In this document: positions 42,445 through 51,085 of the stretch, piece after piece
Layout of the letters: each line of letters begins with the position of its first letter
Position numbering within the stretch: the first letter of the stretch is position 1
Source of the DNA: Hymenobacter fodinae
GTDB taxonomy: Bacteria > Bacteroidota > Bacteroidia > Cytophagales > Hymenobacteraceae
DNA: 64,000 nucleotides
NCBI RefSeq assembly: GCF_004745825.1
Contig: NZ_SRLA01000005.1
Location: forward strand, 253,106-317,105
Reading direction: 5' to 3'
Position numbers and translations under genes: made by a program
The notes under the pieces: generated by a model
What the model saw: only the letters and a program-made list of their open reading frames with translations
Told to the model about the DNA's origin: nothing
Databases searched by the model: none

Positions 42445-43170
42445 CTAGCCAAGAGCACGCAGTTGCGCAACCAACTCCTGCACAATGGCCGAATCGGTTT
42501 CCCAGCGCGGTGCGTCAAACTCCGTAGCCTTTGCGGCAGGCGGCGAGGCCAGTTGCCGTTTGGCGCTGGCGTGAAACTCCTGCGCCCCAGTGCTCCACAC
42601 CAGATCTTGAATAGTAGCTGGCGTAACACCCGAGCCCGGCATAATGCTGATACGGCCGGCGGCCTGCTGCACCAAGGCAGCCAGTTGCCGCTGCCCTGCT
42701 GGCGCAGTGGCTTGGCCGCCAGACGTCAGAATGCGCTGGCAGCCCAGATTGATAATGTCTTCCAGCGCCTTCGCTTGATTGGGGCAGGCATCGAAGGCCC
42801 GGTGAAAAGTGACCGGCAGCAACCCGGCCGCATCTATCAGACGCCGGCAAGCCTCCATGGCAACGTGGCCCTGCTCATCCAACGCCCCGATGACTACGCC
42901 CGCACAACCTAGCGTCCGGCATTGCCGAATGTCGGCGACCATAATAGCCAGTTCCTCCGCATCGTAGCTGAAATTTCCTGGGCGCGGCCGAATCAGCACA
43001 AAAACAGGAATGGTAAGCTGAGCCAGCACCCGCTCAATGGTACCATATGAGGGCGTAGTGCCCCCCTGCTCCAGATTCTGGCACAGCTCCACCCGGTCGG
43101 CACCCCCGGCCTGCGCAGCCACAGCCGACTGCAACGAGCCCGCGCAGATTTCCAAAACCGGCTGGCTCAT
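42445..43170 (-). CDS. cutC: CutC-family TIM-barrel protein
   Basis: 241 aa with the CutC pattern: LEICAGSLQSAVAAQAGGAD, RVELCQNLEQGGTTPSYG, VLIRPRPGNFSYDAEE and LPVTFHRAFDACPNQ, TIM-barrel strands throughout, no signal peptide. CutC was named for copper homeostasis, but the biochemical role of the family is unsettled. Here it overlaps the GlcNAc-Asn amidase by 4 nt (ATGA), strict coupling that suggests a role in glycan or amino-sugar metabolism. That is inference from context. Confidence 0.9.
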   Translation of the reverse strand: MSQPVLEICAGSLQSAVAAQAGGADRVELCQNLEQGGTTPSYGTIERVLAQLTIPVFVLIRPRPGNFSYDAEELAIMVADIRQCRTLGCAGVVIGALDEQGHVAMEACRRLIDAAGLLPVTFHRAFDACPNQAKALEDIINLGCQRILTSGGQATAPAGQRQLAALVQQAAGRISIMPGSGVTPATIQDLVWSTGAQEFHASAKRQLASPPAAKATEFDAPRWETDSAIVQELVAQLRALG

Positions 43171-44192
43171 TTAAGCAGGTACTCGGCCTGAATGAGCTGC
43201 TGCTGGTTCTGAGCATCACATACAGCGTAGCTGAAACCTTTTTGCAAAGCAAAGGCGCCGTGCTGGCCCTGGGCGCTAATGGCAATAAAGCACACCTGAA
43301 TATCCTTAGCCTTGTCTCCTTTAATGCGGGCCACGCGCTCAATAGCTGCCTTGCACGCTGCTTTCGGTGCCATGCCCTGGCGCATGAGTTCCACCACCGT
43401 GTGCGCCCCGGCAATGCGAATCACATCCTCGCCCTGGCCCGTGGCAGCGGCGGCTCCCACGGCATTATCCACGAACAGGCCAGAACCAATCAGGGGTGAG
43501 TCGCCGAGGCGGCCGCGCATCTTAAATCCCATACCACTGGTGGTGCAGCTGCCGCTGAGGTTACCCTGGGCATCTTGGGCCAGCATGGCAATGGTATCAT
43601 GGTTGTTGGCGCCACCAACCGGGCCCACCTGCTTTTTGCTACCCGAGTTTTCAATGTTGACCACGGGCTTATACTGGCTGGTCTTGAGCCATTCTTTGTA
43701 GGCCTGCTCGGCATCGGGGCTAAGCTTTTGGGGCTCCAAGGGGAAACCCTGAGCCACGGCAAACTGCTGAGCCCCTTCTCCCACCAGCATCACGTGCGGG
43801 GTGCGCTCCATTACGCGCCGGGCCACACTAATAGGGTGTTTAATGCGCTCCAGAGCTGCCACGCTGCCGCAGTTGAACTGCTCATCCATAATGCAGGCGT
43901 CCAGCGTCACAATACCTTCCCGGTCGGGGTTGCCACCCAGGCCTACGCAGCAGTTCTGCGAGGCTTCCGTTACCATCACCCCTGCTTCCACCGCATCCAG
44001 TGCGCGGCCCCCTTTGCTCAGCACTTTCCAGGCTCCCAGGTTGGCCGCTAGGCCAGTATCCCAAGTAGAAATAACCAGCGGTTTGCCTTTGGCTGGTGCG
44101 GGAGGTAGGCTAAGCGCCTCCACAGACGGACTGGCCGCCAGGGCAGCAAGGCCAGCAGCAGATGAGGTAATAAACGAACGGCGTGTAGACAT
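43167..44192 (-). CDS. N4-(beta-N-acetylglucosaminyl)-L-asparaginase, Tat-exported
   Basis: 341 aa from ATG 44192, giving a twin-arginine signal MSTRRSFITSSAAGLAALAA; 26 upstream in-frame codons are not needed. It is an Ntn-hydrolase of the glycosylasparaginase family: the autocatalytic site is GGANNHDT with Thr200 as nucleophile, followed by TTSGMGFKMRGRLGDSPLIG. It cleaves the GlcNAc-Asn amide of glyco-amino acids, the last step of N-glycoprotein breakdown. Presence beside fucosidase, hexosaminidase and mannosidases is the strongest hint that the locus targets N-glycoproteins or their glycopeptides. Confidence 0.93.
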   Translation of the reverse strand: MSTRRSFITSSAAGLAALAASPSVEALSLPPAPAKGKPLVISTWDTGLAANLGAWKVLSKGGRALDAVEAGVMVTEASQNCCVGLGGNPDREGIVTLDACIMDEQFNCGSVAALERIKHPISVARRVMERTPHVMLVGEGAQQFAVAQGFPLEPQKLSPDAEQAYKEWLKTSQYKPVVNIENSGSKKQVGPVGGANNHDTIAMLAQDAQGNLSGSCTTSGMGFKMRGRLGDSPLIGSGLFVDNAVGAAAATGQGEDVIRIAGAHTVVELMRQGMAPKAACKAAIERVARIKGDKAKDIQVCFIAISAQGQHGAFALQKGFSYAVCDAQNQQQLIQAEYLLK

Positions 44193-44580
44193 AAGGAAGA
44201 AAGTCAAAGTCGGCTCCCTCAAAGAAACTGATTTCCCCGTGATGTTACACACCCCGGCCAGGCCTGGCATCCGTGGCAGTGTGTTTTAGGCAACTCCTCC
44301 ACTCACTAATCGATTGCCTTATGGTTGTTTACATTCCAGTACATCCTTGTTAGATGGCACAACCCGATGGGTTTACCAATCTTCTAACCAAGATGCCGCG
44401 GAAGCTAAACTTACTCCCTATGCAGGGGCAAGCTCACCTTCCGCGGCATATGTTTTTTCACTCGATTTTACCCGAAGTTAGAAATCATTAGGTCTAGGTC
44501 ACCTCGTCTCAACACCCTCACCCGTCGAGTGGCATATGAGTTACCTGCTGTGCTTGCACGGGTTAGAACCTGCCATGTTT
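44193..44580. other. Intergenic stretch between GH92 no. 2 and the amidase
   Basis: No gene. It contains the long inverted repeat at 44393-44449, a small AACCC-GAT-GGGTT hairpin at about 44371-44383, and probably the amidase/CutC promoter. No exact TAnnTTTG is seen on the minus strand. Confidence 0.5.
44393..44449. repeat. 12-bp perfect inverted repeat with a 33-nt loop
   Basis: ATGCCGCGGAAG (44393-44404) and CTTCCGCGGCAT (44438-44449). The plus-strand side is followed by ATGTTTTTTC. It could be a terminator, a structured RNA or the ends of a small mobile element. The long loop is unusual for a terminator. Confidence 0.7.
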
Positions 44581-46956
44581 CTATTGCGCTGATGGTGGCG
44601 GGGTCTTGCTGCCCCAGGTTTTGTTTGGCTGGGGGCCCATGGTAAATACCAGCTTGCCGCCCTTCATCAGCTCGTCGCGGTAGAGCCAGCAGTTAGCCAG
44701 TGGTTTGCCATTTAGCTCCGCCGACTGCACGTACAGGTTTTGCTTCGAGGTGTTCTTAGCCTCAATTACCAGCTTTTTTTGGTTGCCGAGCTGGATGGTA
44801 GACTTGCTGAAGATGGGGCTCCCGAGTTCAATGATGGGGCGGGCATCAGTAAAGCCCTTCACGTCGAACAGGCCTAGGGCCGTGATGACGTACCAGGAGC
44901 CCAGCTGGCCCTGATCTTCATCTTGGCCGTAGCCGTAGCCGTGAATGGGCTCGGTGCCGTAGAACTCGTCGCAAATCTGGCGAGTCCATTTCTGCGTCAG
45001 CCAGGGTTGGCCCGAGAAGTTGAACAGCCAGCTGATGTGCAGACAGGGCTGGTTGCCGTGGTTATAGATGGCATTGACGCCGGCAAAGGCATCTATTTCT
45101 TTGCCACCGCCAAAGCCCGTTTTGGCCGACGCCGTGAAAATACTATCGAGGCGATTGTTGAATTTGTCGCGACCTAGGGCCGCAATGAGGCCAGCGGGGT
45201 TTTGCGGCACGTAGAAGGTGTATTGCATAGCATTGCCCTCCTGGAAGCCGCGCCAGGGCTCAAAGGGCTTAAAGTTGCTCGCGAAGGTGCCATCGGCTAG
45301 CTTAGGCTGCATGAGCTTACTTTGCGGGTTCAGGATAGCCTTCCACCCATTAGAGAGCTTGATGAGCCGTTCATAATCGGCCTTTTTGCCTAGAGATTTC
45401 GCCATCTGAGCGGCGGCAAAGGCACTGTAGCTGTACTCCAGGGTGTGTGAGTTGGAGAAGTACGAGCCCGTTGAGTCGGTCTTGTACCACTCGCCCTGAT
45501 ACTGCTTGTACTCCTCCTTGAAGGGAACGTATCCGTACTGCGTGAAGGCCTTCACATCCATCTTGCCCGAGCCAAAGGCTCGGTTGCGGTAGTTCAGCTC
45601 GTTGGCGCGCACGGCCTCGTAGGCCAGGTTCACATCGTAGTTGCGGATGCCTACCTGGTAGGCGCCGGCCACGGCCAACCCCACAAAGTTGGTTCCCACT
45701 CCTGATATGTATTCGCTGTTGGCTATACCGTCGCCAAACCAGCCTTTGTCGCGGTACAATTGCAATTCAGTATTCACGTAGTTGCCGTACCACTCGGGGT
45801 AGCTCAGCGCCCACAGTTGCGTCAGGTTCCAGTAGCCTCCCCAAATGGCATCGGTATTGATGAACTCGGGCTTGGGGCCGGAGCCGCTGGCCACCAACTG
45901 GCCTACCTGGCCGCCGTGCTTGGGGTAGGCCCCGTCCACGTCGCTGGCAATGCCGCGCCCCAGCAGGGCATGAAACAGACCCGTGTAGAACTTGGTCTTG
46001 TTCTGCTCATCGGGGCCCTCCACCGCAATTTTGCTTAGCTCCCGTTGCCAGGTGGCTTGCGCGGCGGTACGGGCCTGTTCGAAGGTAAGGCTGCGCGCTT
46101 CGGCCTGCAGGTTGGCCTTGGCATTAGCAATGGACGTGTACGAGAGGCCTACCTTCAGCTCTATCTTCTCCTGCGCATTGGTGCGGTAGTTCAGGAACAG
46201 CCCGGCGCCTTTGCCAGTAGCTGAGTTTTGCTTTTCCTGGATACCTGCGGCCGTGAAGGCGCCCACGCTGGCTGGGGCCTTACTGATTTCTCCGTAGAAG
46301 TACATGTTTACCTTGCCGGAGGGGTCGTAGGTTTTTACATACTTCGGATAGGTACTCACGTAGCCCTCTACGTGCGTGGCGTCCACCATCCGGATGCTGG
46401 CGTCGGTCACTTCGCCGCTCTCACCCTGGGTATTGCCAATATCGAGAATGAGGTGAGCCTGGTCGTTCTTCGGGAAAGTGTACCGATGGAAGCCCACACG
46501 CTTGGTAGCGGTTAGCTCGGCTGTGATACCATAGTCATCGAGCAGCACGCGGTAGTAGCCCGGCTCGGCCACCTGATTCTTGCGGTCGAAGCGCGAGCGG
46601 TAACCGGTTGCGGGTCCGTCTAGGTCACCAGGCTTCACGCGCAGCTCGCCCGTTGTGGGCATAAAGCTTACGCCGCCTACTTGCCACTCATGAAAGTGCA
46701 CAAACCCCTCAATGGAGTTCTGGCGGGTATCGTAGCCCACGGCTTCCCAGCCCGAGGCGTTGCCATAGTGGCCGTTGGTTGATGGCGCCAGCTTGGCCAT
46801 GCCGTAGGGCACGGCCGCCGGGGTGTAAAAGAACCACCGGCTGTGCGCGGTACCAATGTTGGGGTTTACGTACTTCAGCACGCTTTGGGCGCTGGCTTCG
46901 CCCGCCGCCAGTAGCAGCGCCAATGACCATGCGCTGGCTGTGAAAGTCAGTTTCAT
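44581..46956 (-). CDS. GH92 family protein, divergent (GH92 no. 2), secreted
   Basis: 791 aa with signal peptide MKLTFTASAWSLALLLAAGE (ASAQ). The beta-sandwich starts YVNPNIGTAHSRWFFYTPAA, differing from the usual GxGxxG pattern. The catalytic domain has NHGNQPCLHISWLFNFSGQP and DEDQGQLGSWYVITALGLFD, both recognisable but changed from the canonical HGNEPxHH and DDxGQMSAW. These changes at the +1 subsite and acid/base region suggest a different linkage preference from GH92 no. 1. It lies 128 bp after GH76, in the SusCD transcript direction. Confidence 0.9.
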   Translation of the reverse strand: MKLTFTASAWSLALLLAAGEASAQSVLKYVNPNIGTAHSRWFFYTPAAVPYGMAKLAPSTNGHYGNASGWEAVGYDTRQNSIEGFVHFHEWQVGGVSFMPTTGELRVKPGDLDGPATGYRSRFDRKNQVAEPGYYRVLLDDYGITAELTATKRVGFHRYTFPKNDQAHLILDIGNTQGESGEVTDASIRMVDATHVEGYVSTYPKYVKTYDPSGKVNMYFYGEISKAPASVGAFTAAGIQEKQNSATGKGAGLFLNYRTNAQEKIELKVGLSYTSIANAKANLQAEARSLTFEQARTAAQATWQRELSKIAVEGPDEQNKTKFYTGLFHALLGRGIASDVDGAYPKHGGQVGQLVASGSGPKPEFINTDAIWGGYWNLTQLWALSYPEWYGNYVNTELQLYRDKGWFGDGIANSEYISGVGTNFVGLAVAGAYQVGIRNYDVNLAYEAVRANELNYRNRAFGSGKMDVKAFTQYGYVPFKEEYKQYQGEWYKTDSTGSYFSNSHTLEYSYSAFAAAQMAKSLGKKADYERLIKLSNGWKAILNPQSKLMQPKLADGTFASNFKPFEPWRGFQEGNAMQYTFYVPQNPAGLIAALGRDKFNNRLDSIFTASAKTGFGGGKEIDAFAGVNAIYNHGNQPCLHISWLFNFSGQPWLTQKWTRQICDEFYGTEPIHGYGYGQDEDQGQLGSWYVITALGLFDVKGFTDARPIIELGSPIFSKSTIQLGNQKKLVIEAKNTSKQNLYVQSAELNGKPLANCWLYRDELMKGGKLVFTMGPQPNKTWGSKTPPPSAQ

Positions 46957-47084
46957 ACAAGAAGTTTAGGAAGTGGAGGCCTGAAAAAATGCCCGCGCCC
47001 GGCCCCACTAGCCAAGCGCGGGCTGACTAGGCCGCATCCCACGAGCAGCCTGGCCTTTTCGCCTTCAGAATATCAGTTGTGCAG

Positions 47085-48239
47085 CTACAGGAGCTTGCGG
47101 GCCTGTAAGTCGGCTAGTACTTCAAACATCATTACCCCACTCAGCTGAGTTGACCCGTCCACGGTACCACCCGGCTGAGCCGTCCAGCTGGTGTTGAACA
47201 TGTATTGGGGCCTACGCATGCCTTGTTTGTAGAGACTCTCGCCGTTGAACTTCAGAAACGCAATGTACTTGGCACGGGTAGCCTCATTCACGGCGGGCTC
47301 AGTGGCCAAGAGGGACAGGTAACGTACCAGTACCCCCTTAAACAAGCCACCGTCTCCGCCCCCTTCATCCCGCAGAATACCACCGGGCGAAAGCTGGCTG
47401 TCGTTGAGCACATAACCCGCGGTACGGTTGGCATCATCGAGGTACGTGCTCTGCTGCGTGGCGCGGTAGAGCTCTAGGCCAGCGCCCAGAAATACACCCT
47501 GATTATAGCTGAAGCGCCAGTCCTTGTCCGTCTGCCCGTTGCCCTGGCGGTTCACGCCATCCCAAACGGCTCCCGTAGTCGGGTCGACCAAGGTCTTTTT
47601 CTGCCAGTCGTAGATTTTCGTGGCCCAGGCCAGATCATCGGGGTTGCGGTCGAGCATGTAAAGACGGGCCGCCAGAATAGCCACCGGGGCATTGGCCGGG
47701 GTGTTTTTATAGTCGAGCTGCGACTTGCGCCAGGCAATGCCTCCGCCTTGCGTGGTGTTCCAGCCGGTTTTGAGGTCGGCCCAGAGCAGCTGCGCCGTGG
47801 CTTTGTACGATGGGTCCTTAGTGACTTGGTACGCCCGCAGATTCGCTAGGGCGTGCCAGGCCATATCGTCGTAGAAGTTGTTGAGGTAAGTGTTACCGTT
47901 CTTCTTCTTCGCCCCCTGCTGTAGCTGCTGCAGCTTCGTAAGGTAGTCTTGGGAGGTGGTGCGCTGGTACGCATCCAACAGCACATCGATGCCGTGGGCC
48001 TGCCACCAGTAGTTGAAGTCGGGCTTGCCGAGGTTGTTCTGCAGGTAATACTGGTCGGTGGGTGCCCAGAAGTTCTGGTGGAGCGCCGCCTGCGCAGAGT
48101 CGGCACGCGCGGCCCAGTTGGCCACCGCCGCGGTGGGCGTTGGAGCCGGGGGCGTAATCATGTCATCCACGGGCTCGTGGCAGGCGGCCAGCACCAACAG
48201 GCCTAGCAGCAGGTGGGCTTTGCCTCGGAAAAGCAACAT
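47085..48239 (-). CDS. GH76 alpha-1,6-mannanase-like lipoprotein
   Basis: 384 aa from ATG 48239, chosen because it gives an SPII signal (MLLFRGKAHLLLGLLVLAAC, Cys20). The (alpha/alpha)6 barrel contains the GH76 catalytic pair in NNFYDDMAWHALANLRAY and the aromatic stretch QGGGIAWRKSQLDYKNTPAN. GH76 enzymes are endo-alpha-1,6-mannanases acting on the backbone of yeast mannan or related mannoproteins. It is immediately downstream of SusE (40 bp), a typical place for the surface endo-enzyme of a utilisation locus. Confidence 0.9.
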   Translation of the reverse strand: MLLFRGKAHLLLGLLVLAACHEPVDDMITPPAPTPTAAVANWAARADSAQAALHQNFWAPTDQYYLQNNLGKPDFNYWWQAHGIDVLLDAYQRTTSQDYLTKLQQLQQGAKKKNGNTYLNNFYDDMAWHALANLRAYQVTKDPSYKATAQLLWADLKTGWNTTQGGGIAWRKSQLDYKNTPANAPVAILAARLYMLDRNPDDLAWATKIYDWQKKTLVDPTTGAVWDGVNRQGNGQTDKDWRFSYNQGVFLGAGLELYRATQQSTYLDDANRTAGYVLNDSQLSPGGILRDEGGGDGGLFKGVLVRYLSLLATEPAVNEATRAKYIAFLKFNGESLYKQGMRRPQYMFNTSWTAQPGGTVDGSTQLSGVMMFEVLADLQARKLL

Positions 48240-48279
48240 AGCAGTAGAACTAAAATCTTGTAAAAAGCCGGGCTGCACC

Positions 48280-49416
48280 TTAGCGTACGGTCACTTGGTG
48301 AGTGTAGGCGGCGGGCTGCATCATCACCGTGATGTCCACGCTCTTGCGGTCGGCGGCGGCGGCAAACTTGAACGTGTTGTTCCACTGATCATCAGCTACC
48401 GGCACAATGTTGAAGTAGGCAGCGGCTGTGGTAGCCGTGGGCGGTACGTTGTCGGTGTTGGTGCTACCGTACTGGCGGGCCGTCACTTTGCCGGCCATGT
48501 CCTTTTCCGAGAAGATGAACTTGTAACGCTCGTCACGGCCCCAGCTGAACTGGAAGAACTCGATGGGCGTGTTCTCAATTTTCCATACTCCTTTGCCCAC
48601 GTACGGCAAGGTCACGGTTACCTTATTCTGCGCCGAAACCCACAGGCCTACCGACTGGATTTCGGTGAGGATGGCCGAGCCATTGTTGAAATCAAGGGTC
48701 ATGCGATAAACGCCAGCCGTGGTGGCAGGGCTGGTGGTAGTGTTGCCCTGCAGCAGTTTGTTGCCGCTGACGTAGTAGCTGGTGGGCGTACCAGTCGTCT
48801 GATCCACAATTTTTACGTCGCCGGCCGAGAGCTTGGTGTACAGCTCAAACACCCCCGCCGATACGCGCTTGAACGGCATGGCCTGGCCTAGCGTAGCCCC
48901 AGCCTCCGTGCCCGAGCCGGTCAGGTACAGGTTGCCCGGAATTACGGAGAAGCCAGCGGGCCGCTCTACCTGAATGGTGCGCGCAGCAGAAGCGGGTAGC
49001 ACGTTAATGCCCTTGGAGGCATTTACTCTCCACTTCATTTTACCCTGGGCCTGGGCGGGGATGCCCGCCAGATTGGCAATTTTATTCAGGTCGCCGTGGC
49101 TTAGCACCAGTTTGGTATCTAGGCCATTGGTGCCCGATACGGTGCTGTAAACTGGGGCCGAGAAGTCGCCATTCTCCTTGTCAAACAGCACTTCGTACAG
49201 TACCAGCGTGCCGTCTGCTGCGCGGGCTTGGCTCCACTCGAAGGTTACGGCCGCATTCGACGGCGGATCAAGTTTCACCAGGCTGTTATCGGCGGGCGAG
49301 ATGTAGTTGCTTACCGGCGTAATCGTCTCGTCGAGTTCCTGGTCATCTTTCTTACAGCCCGTGAGCAGGCCAATGAGCAGCATCAAAAGCAGCAGTGGGT
49401 GGGAATATTTTTTCAT
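48280..49416 (-). CDS. SusE/SusF-like outer-membrane glycan-binding lipoprotein
   Basis: 378 aa, SPII signal MKKYSHPLLLLMLLIGLLTG with Cys21. The N-terminal SusE-type Ig domain (VTFEWSQARAADGTLVLYEV) is followed by two SusF/CBM-like beta-sandwiches (GNLYLTGSGTEAGATLGQAM; GVWKIENTPIEFFQFSWGRD). It binds the glycan on the cell surface beside the SusCD pair. It sits 41 bp after susD and is cotranscribed with it. Aromatic residues in the C-terminal half (FFQFSWGRDERYKF) are candidate sugar-stacking positions. Confidence 0.9.
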   Translation of the reverse strand: MKKYSHPLLLLMLLIGLLTGCKKDDQELDETITPVSNYISPADNSLVKLDPPSNAAVTFEWSQARAADGTLVLYEVLFDKENGDFSAPVYSTVSGTNGLDTKLVLSHGDLNKIANLAGIPAQAQGKMKWRVNASKGINVLPASAARTIQVERPAGFSVIPGNLYLTGSGTEAGATLGQAMPFKRVSAGVFELYTKLSAGDVKIVDQTTGTPTSYYVSGNKLLQGNTTTSPATTAGVYRMTLDFNNGSAILTEIQSVGLWVSAQNKVTVTLPYVGKGVWKIENTPIEFFQFSWGRDERYKFIFSEKDMAGKVTARQYGSTNTDNVPPTATTAAAYFNIVPVADDQWNNTFKFAAAADRKSVDITVMMQPAAYTHQVTVR

Positions 49417-49457
49417 GATTATGGAGCGAGGAAAAATGCAAAAACGAAGTAAAAGGG

Positions 49458-51068
49458 CTACCAGCCTGGGTTTTGACTGAGTTTAGGATTGATGTCCCGT
49501 TCGCGCTGGGGCACGGGCCACAGGTAATGTTTGGCGGGGTCAAACGTGCGCTGGTCTACCCGCAGGTAGCCGTTGTCCACGTTCGGGTCGCCGGCCTTGA
49601 TGCCGTGGGCGTATCCGTTGAGCGCCGTTTGGGCCGTGCGCCAGCGGCGCAGGTCGAAAATGCGCAAGCCTTCCATGGCCAACTCACTGCGCCGCTCGCG
49701 CCGCACAATGGTTTGCAGGCTGGCTTTGTCGCCGCCTGGGAAGGCTAGCGCGGCAGGGTCGGTGAAACCCGCCCGACGCCGTAGCGCCCCAATGGTACGG
49801 TCCCAATCTGCCGCGCCGAGCTGGCCTAGCTCGTTTTTGGCCTCAGCGTGCATGAGCAGTACATCGGCGTACCGAACCAGAATCAGGTTTAGGCCCGAGT
49901 TGAGGTTAGCATCGGCGGTGGGGTCAAAGTACTTGGCCACGTAGTAGCCCGTGGGGCTGGCATCGGCCCGATCCACAGAATTATCGCCGGTGCCGGGCAG
50001 GGTGCGAATGAGGATGCTCGACCCATCGGGGCGCTGCCACCGGTAACCATCGTAGACTAGTGTGGCCGCGAAGCGCGGGTCGCGCCCTACGTAGGGCGTC
50101 GCTTCGTTGTAGCCAGAGCCGGCCTCGGTAATGGCCTTACCATTAGCCATCACGTAGCTGTTCACCAGCTCTTGGGTGGGCGCAATGGCGCAGATCAGCT
50201 TACCCTCGGTGCGCGGGATGAAGAACCGCTGCTCAGAGTGGGTGCGCGAGGGAAACAGATACTGCAGGTCCAGCATCACTTCGCTGTTGCCCTCGTTGTT
50301 GGGCGAAAAAATACCTGCGTAGCTGGAAAAGAGGCTGTAGGCACCGGCCTGGTTGTTCATAATCTGCTCCGTTACGGCAACCACGTCGGCCCAGCGGCTT
50401 TCGTAGAGCAGCACCCGGGCTTTCACGGCCAGCGCGGCTCCCTTGGTGAAGCGCCCCCGGTCCTCAGCGGCGTAGGCGGTATTCAGGGGCAGGTCGGCGG
50501 CGGCCGCATCCAGCTCCTTCAGCACGAAGTCCAGCACCTCTGCGCGCGGAGTGCGCACCACGTCGGCGGCCGCCGTCACGCTGATTTCATCCGTGATGAG
50601 CGGCACGTCGCCGTACCAAGTCAGCAGCTGAAAGTATTGGTAGGCACGCAGTGCGCGGGCTTCCGCCTGGTAGCGGGCCTTGAGGCCTCCTTCCAGGTTA
50701 GGAATCTTGTTGATGTTGGCCAGCAGCTGATTGCACTTGCGGATACCGCTGTAGTGGTAGCCCCACTCGTTAGTAATACGCTGCTGGTTGGTGCCGTAGG
50801 CCCCTTCGGCGATGTTGCGGGCGTTGGAGCCGTTTACGTCGCTTTTGTTGTAGGCATTATCCGAGAGCACCTCGTTGAAGAAGAAATACTCGGAGTTGTA
50901 GAGGTTTTCGTAGGCCGTAGCCAGCACGTTGGCTGCATCGGCTGGCTGCTGCCAGAACGTAGCGTCGGTGGGGCGGTCGGTGGGCGGCAGGTCAAGCTCT
51001 TGGCAGGCCGAGAAACCAAAACTCAGCCCAAGCCCAAGCAGTAAAGTATTGCGAAAATTGCGGTTCAT
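49458..51068 (-). CDS. SusD/RagB-family outer-membrane lipoprotein
   Basis: 536 aa with SPII signal MNRNFRNTLLLGLGLSFGFS and Cys22. The TPR-like helices of the family are clear (ARALRAYQYFQLLTWYGDVP, then LDFVLKELDAAAADLP and RGRFTKGAALAVKARVLLYE). The C-terminal SusD signature includes RYADVLLMHAEAKNELGQLG, RRERRSELAMEGLRIFDLRR and YLWPVPQRERDINPKLSQNP. SusD is the lid of the SusC channel that captures oligosaccharides. It is 17 bp downstream of susC. Confidence 0.97.
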   Translation of the reverse strand: MNRNFRNTLLLGLGLSFGFSACQELDLPPTDRPTDATFWQQPADAANVLATAYENLYNSEYFFFNEVLSDNAYNKSDVNGSNARNIAEGAYGTNQQRITNEWGYHYSGIRKCNQLLANINKIPNLEGGLKARYQAEARALRAYQYFQLLTWYGDVPLITDEISVTAAADVVRTPRAEVLDFVLKELDAAAADLPLNTAYAAEDRGRFTKGAALAVKARVLLYESRWADVVAVTEQIMNNQAGAYSLFSSYAGIFSPNNEGNSEVMLDLQYLFPSRTHSEQRFFIPRTEGKLICAIAPTQELVNSYVMANGKAITEAGSGYNEATPYVGRDPRFAATLVYDGYRWQRPDGSSILIRTLPGTGDNSVDRADASPTGYYVAKYFDPTADANLNSGLNLILVRYADVLLMHAEAKNELGQLGAADWDRTIGALRRRAGFTDPAALAFPGGDKASLQTIVRRERRSELAMEGLRIFDLRRWRTAQTALNGYAHGIKAGDPNVDNGYLRVDQRTFDPAKHYLWPVPQRERDINPKLSQNPGW

Positions 51069-51085
51069 CTGAGTGGGAATGGAGG

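Noticed and set aside
50172..51044. 290-aa plus-strand ORF across susD
   Set aside because: Shadow of a textbook SusD protein. It has no signal peptide or motif of its own.
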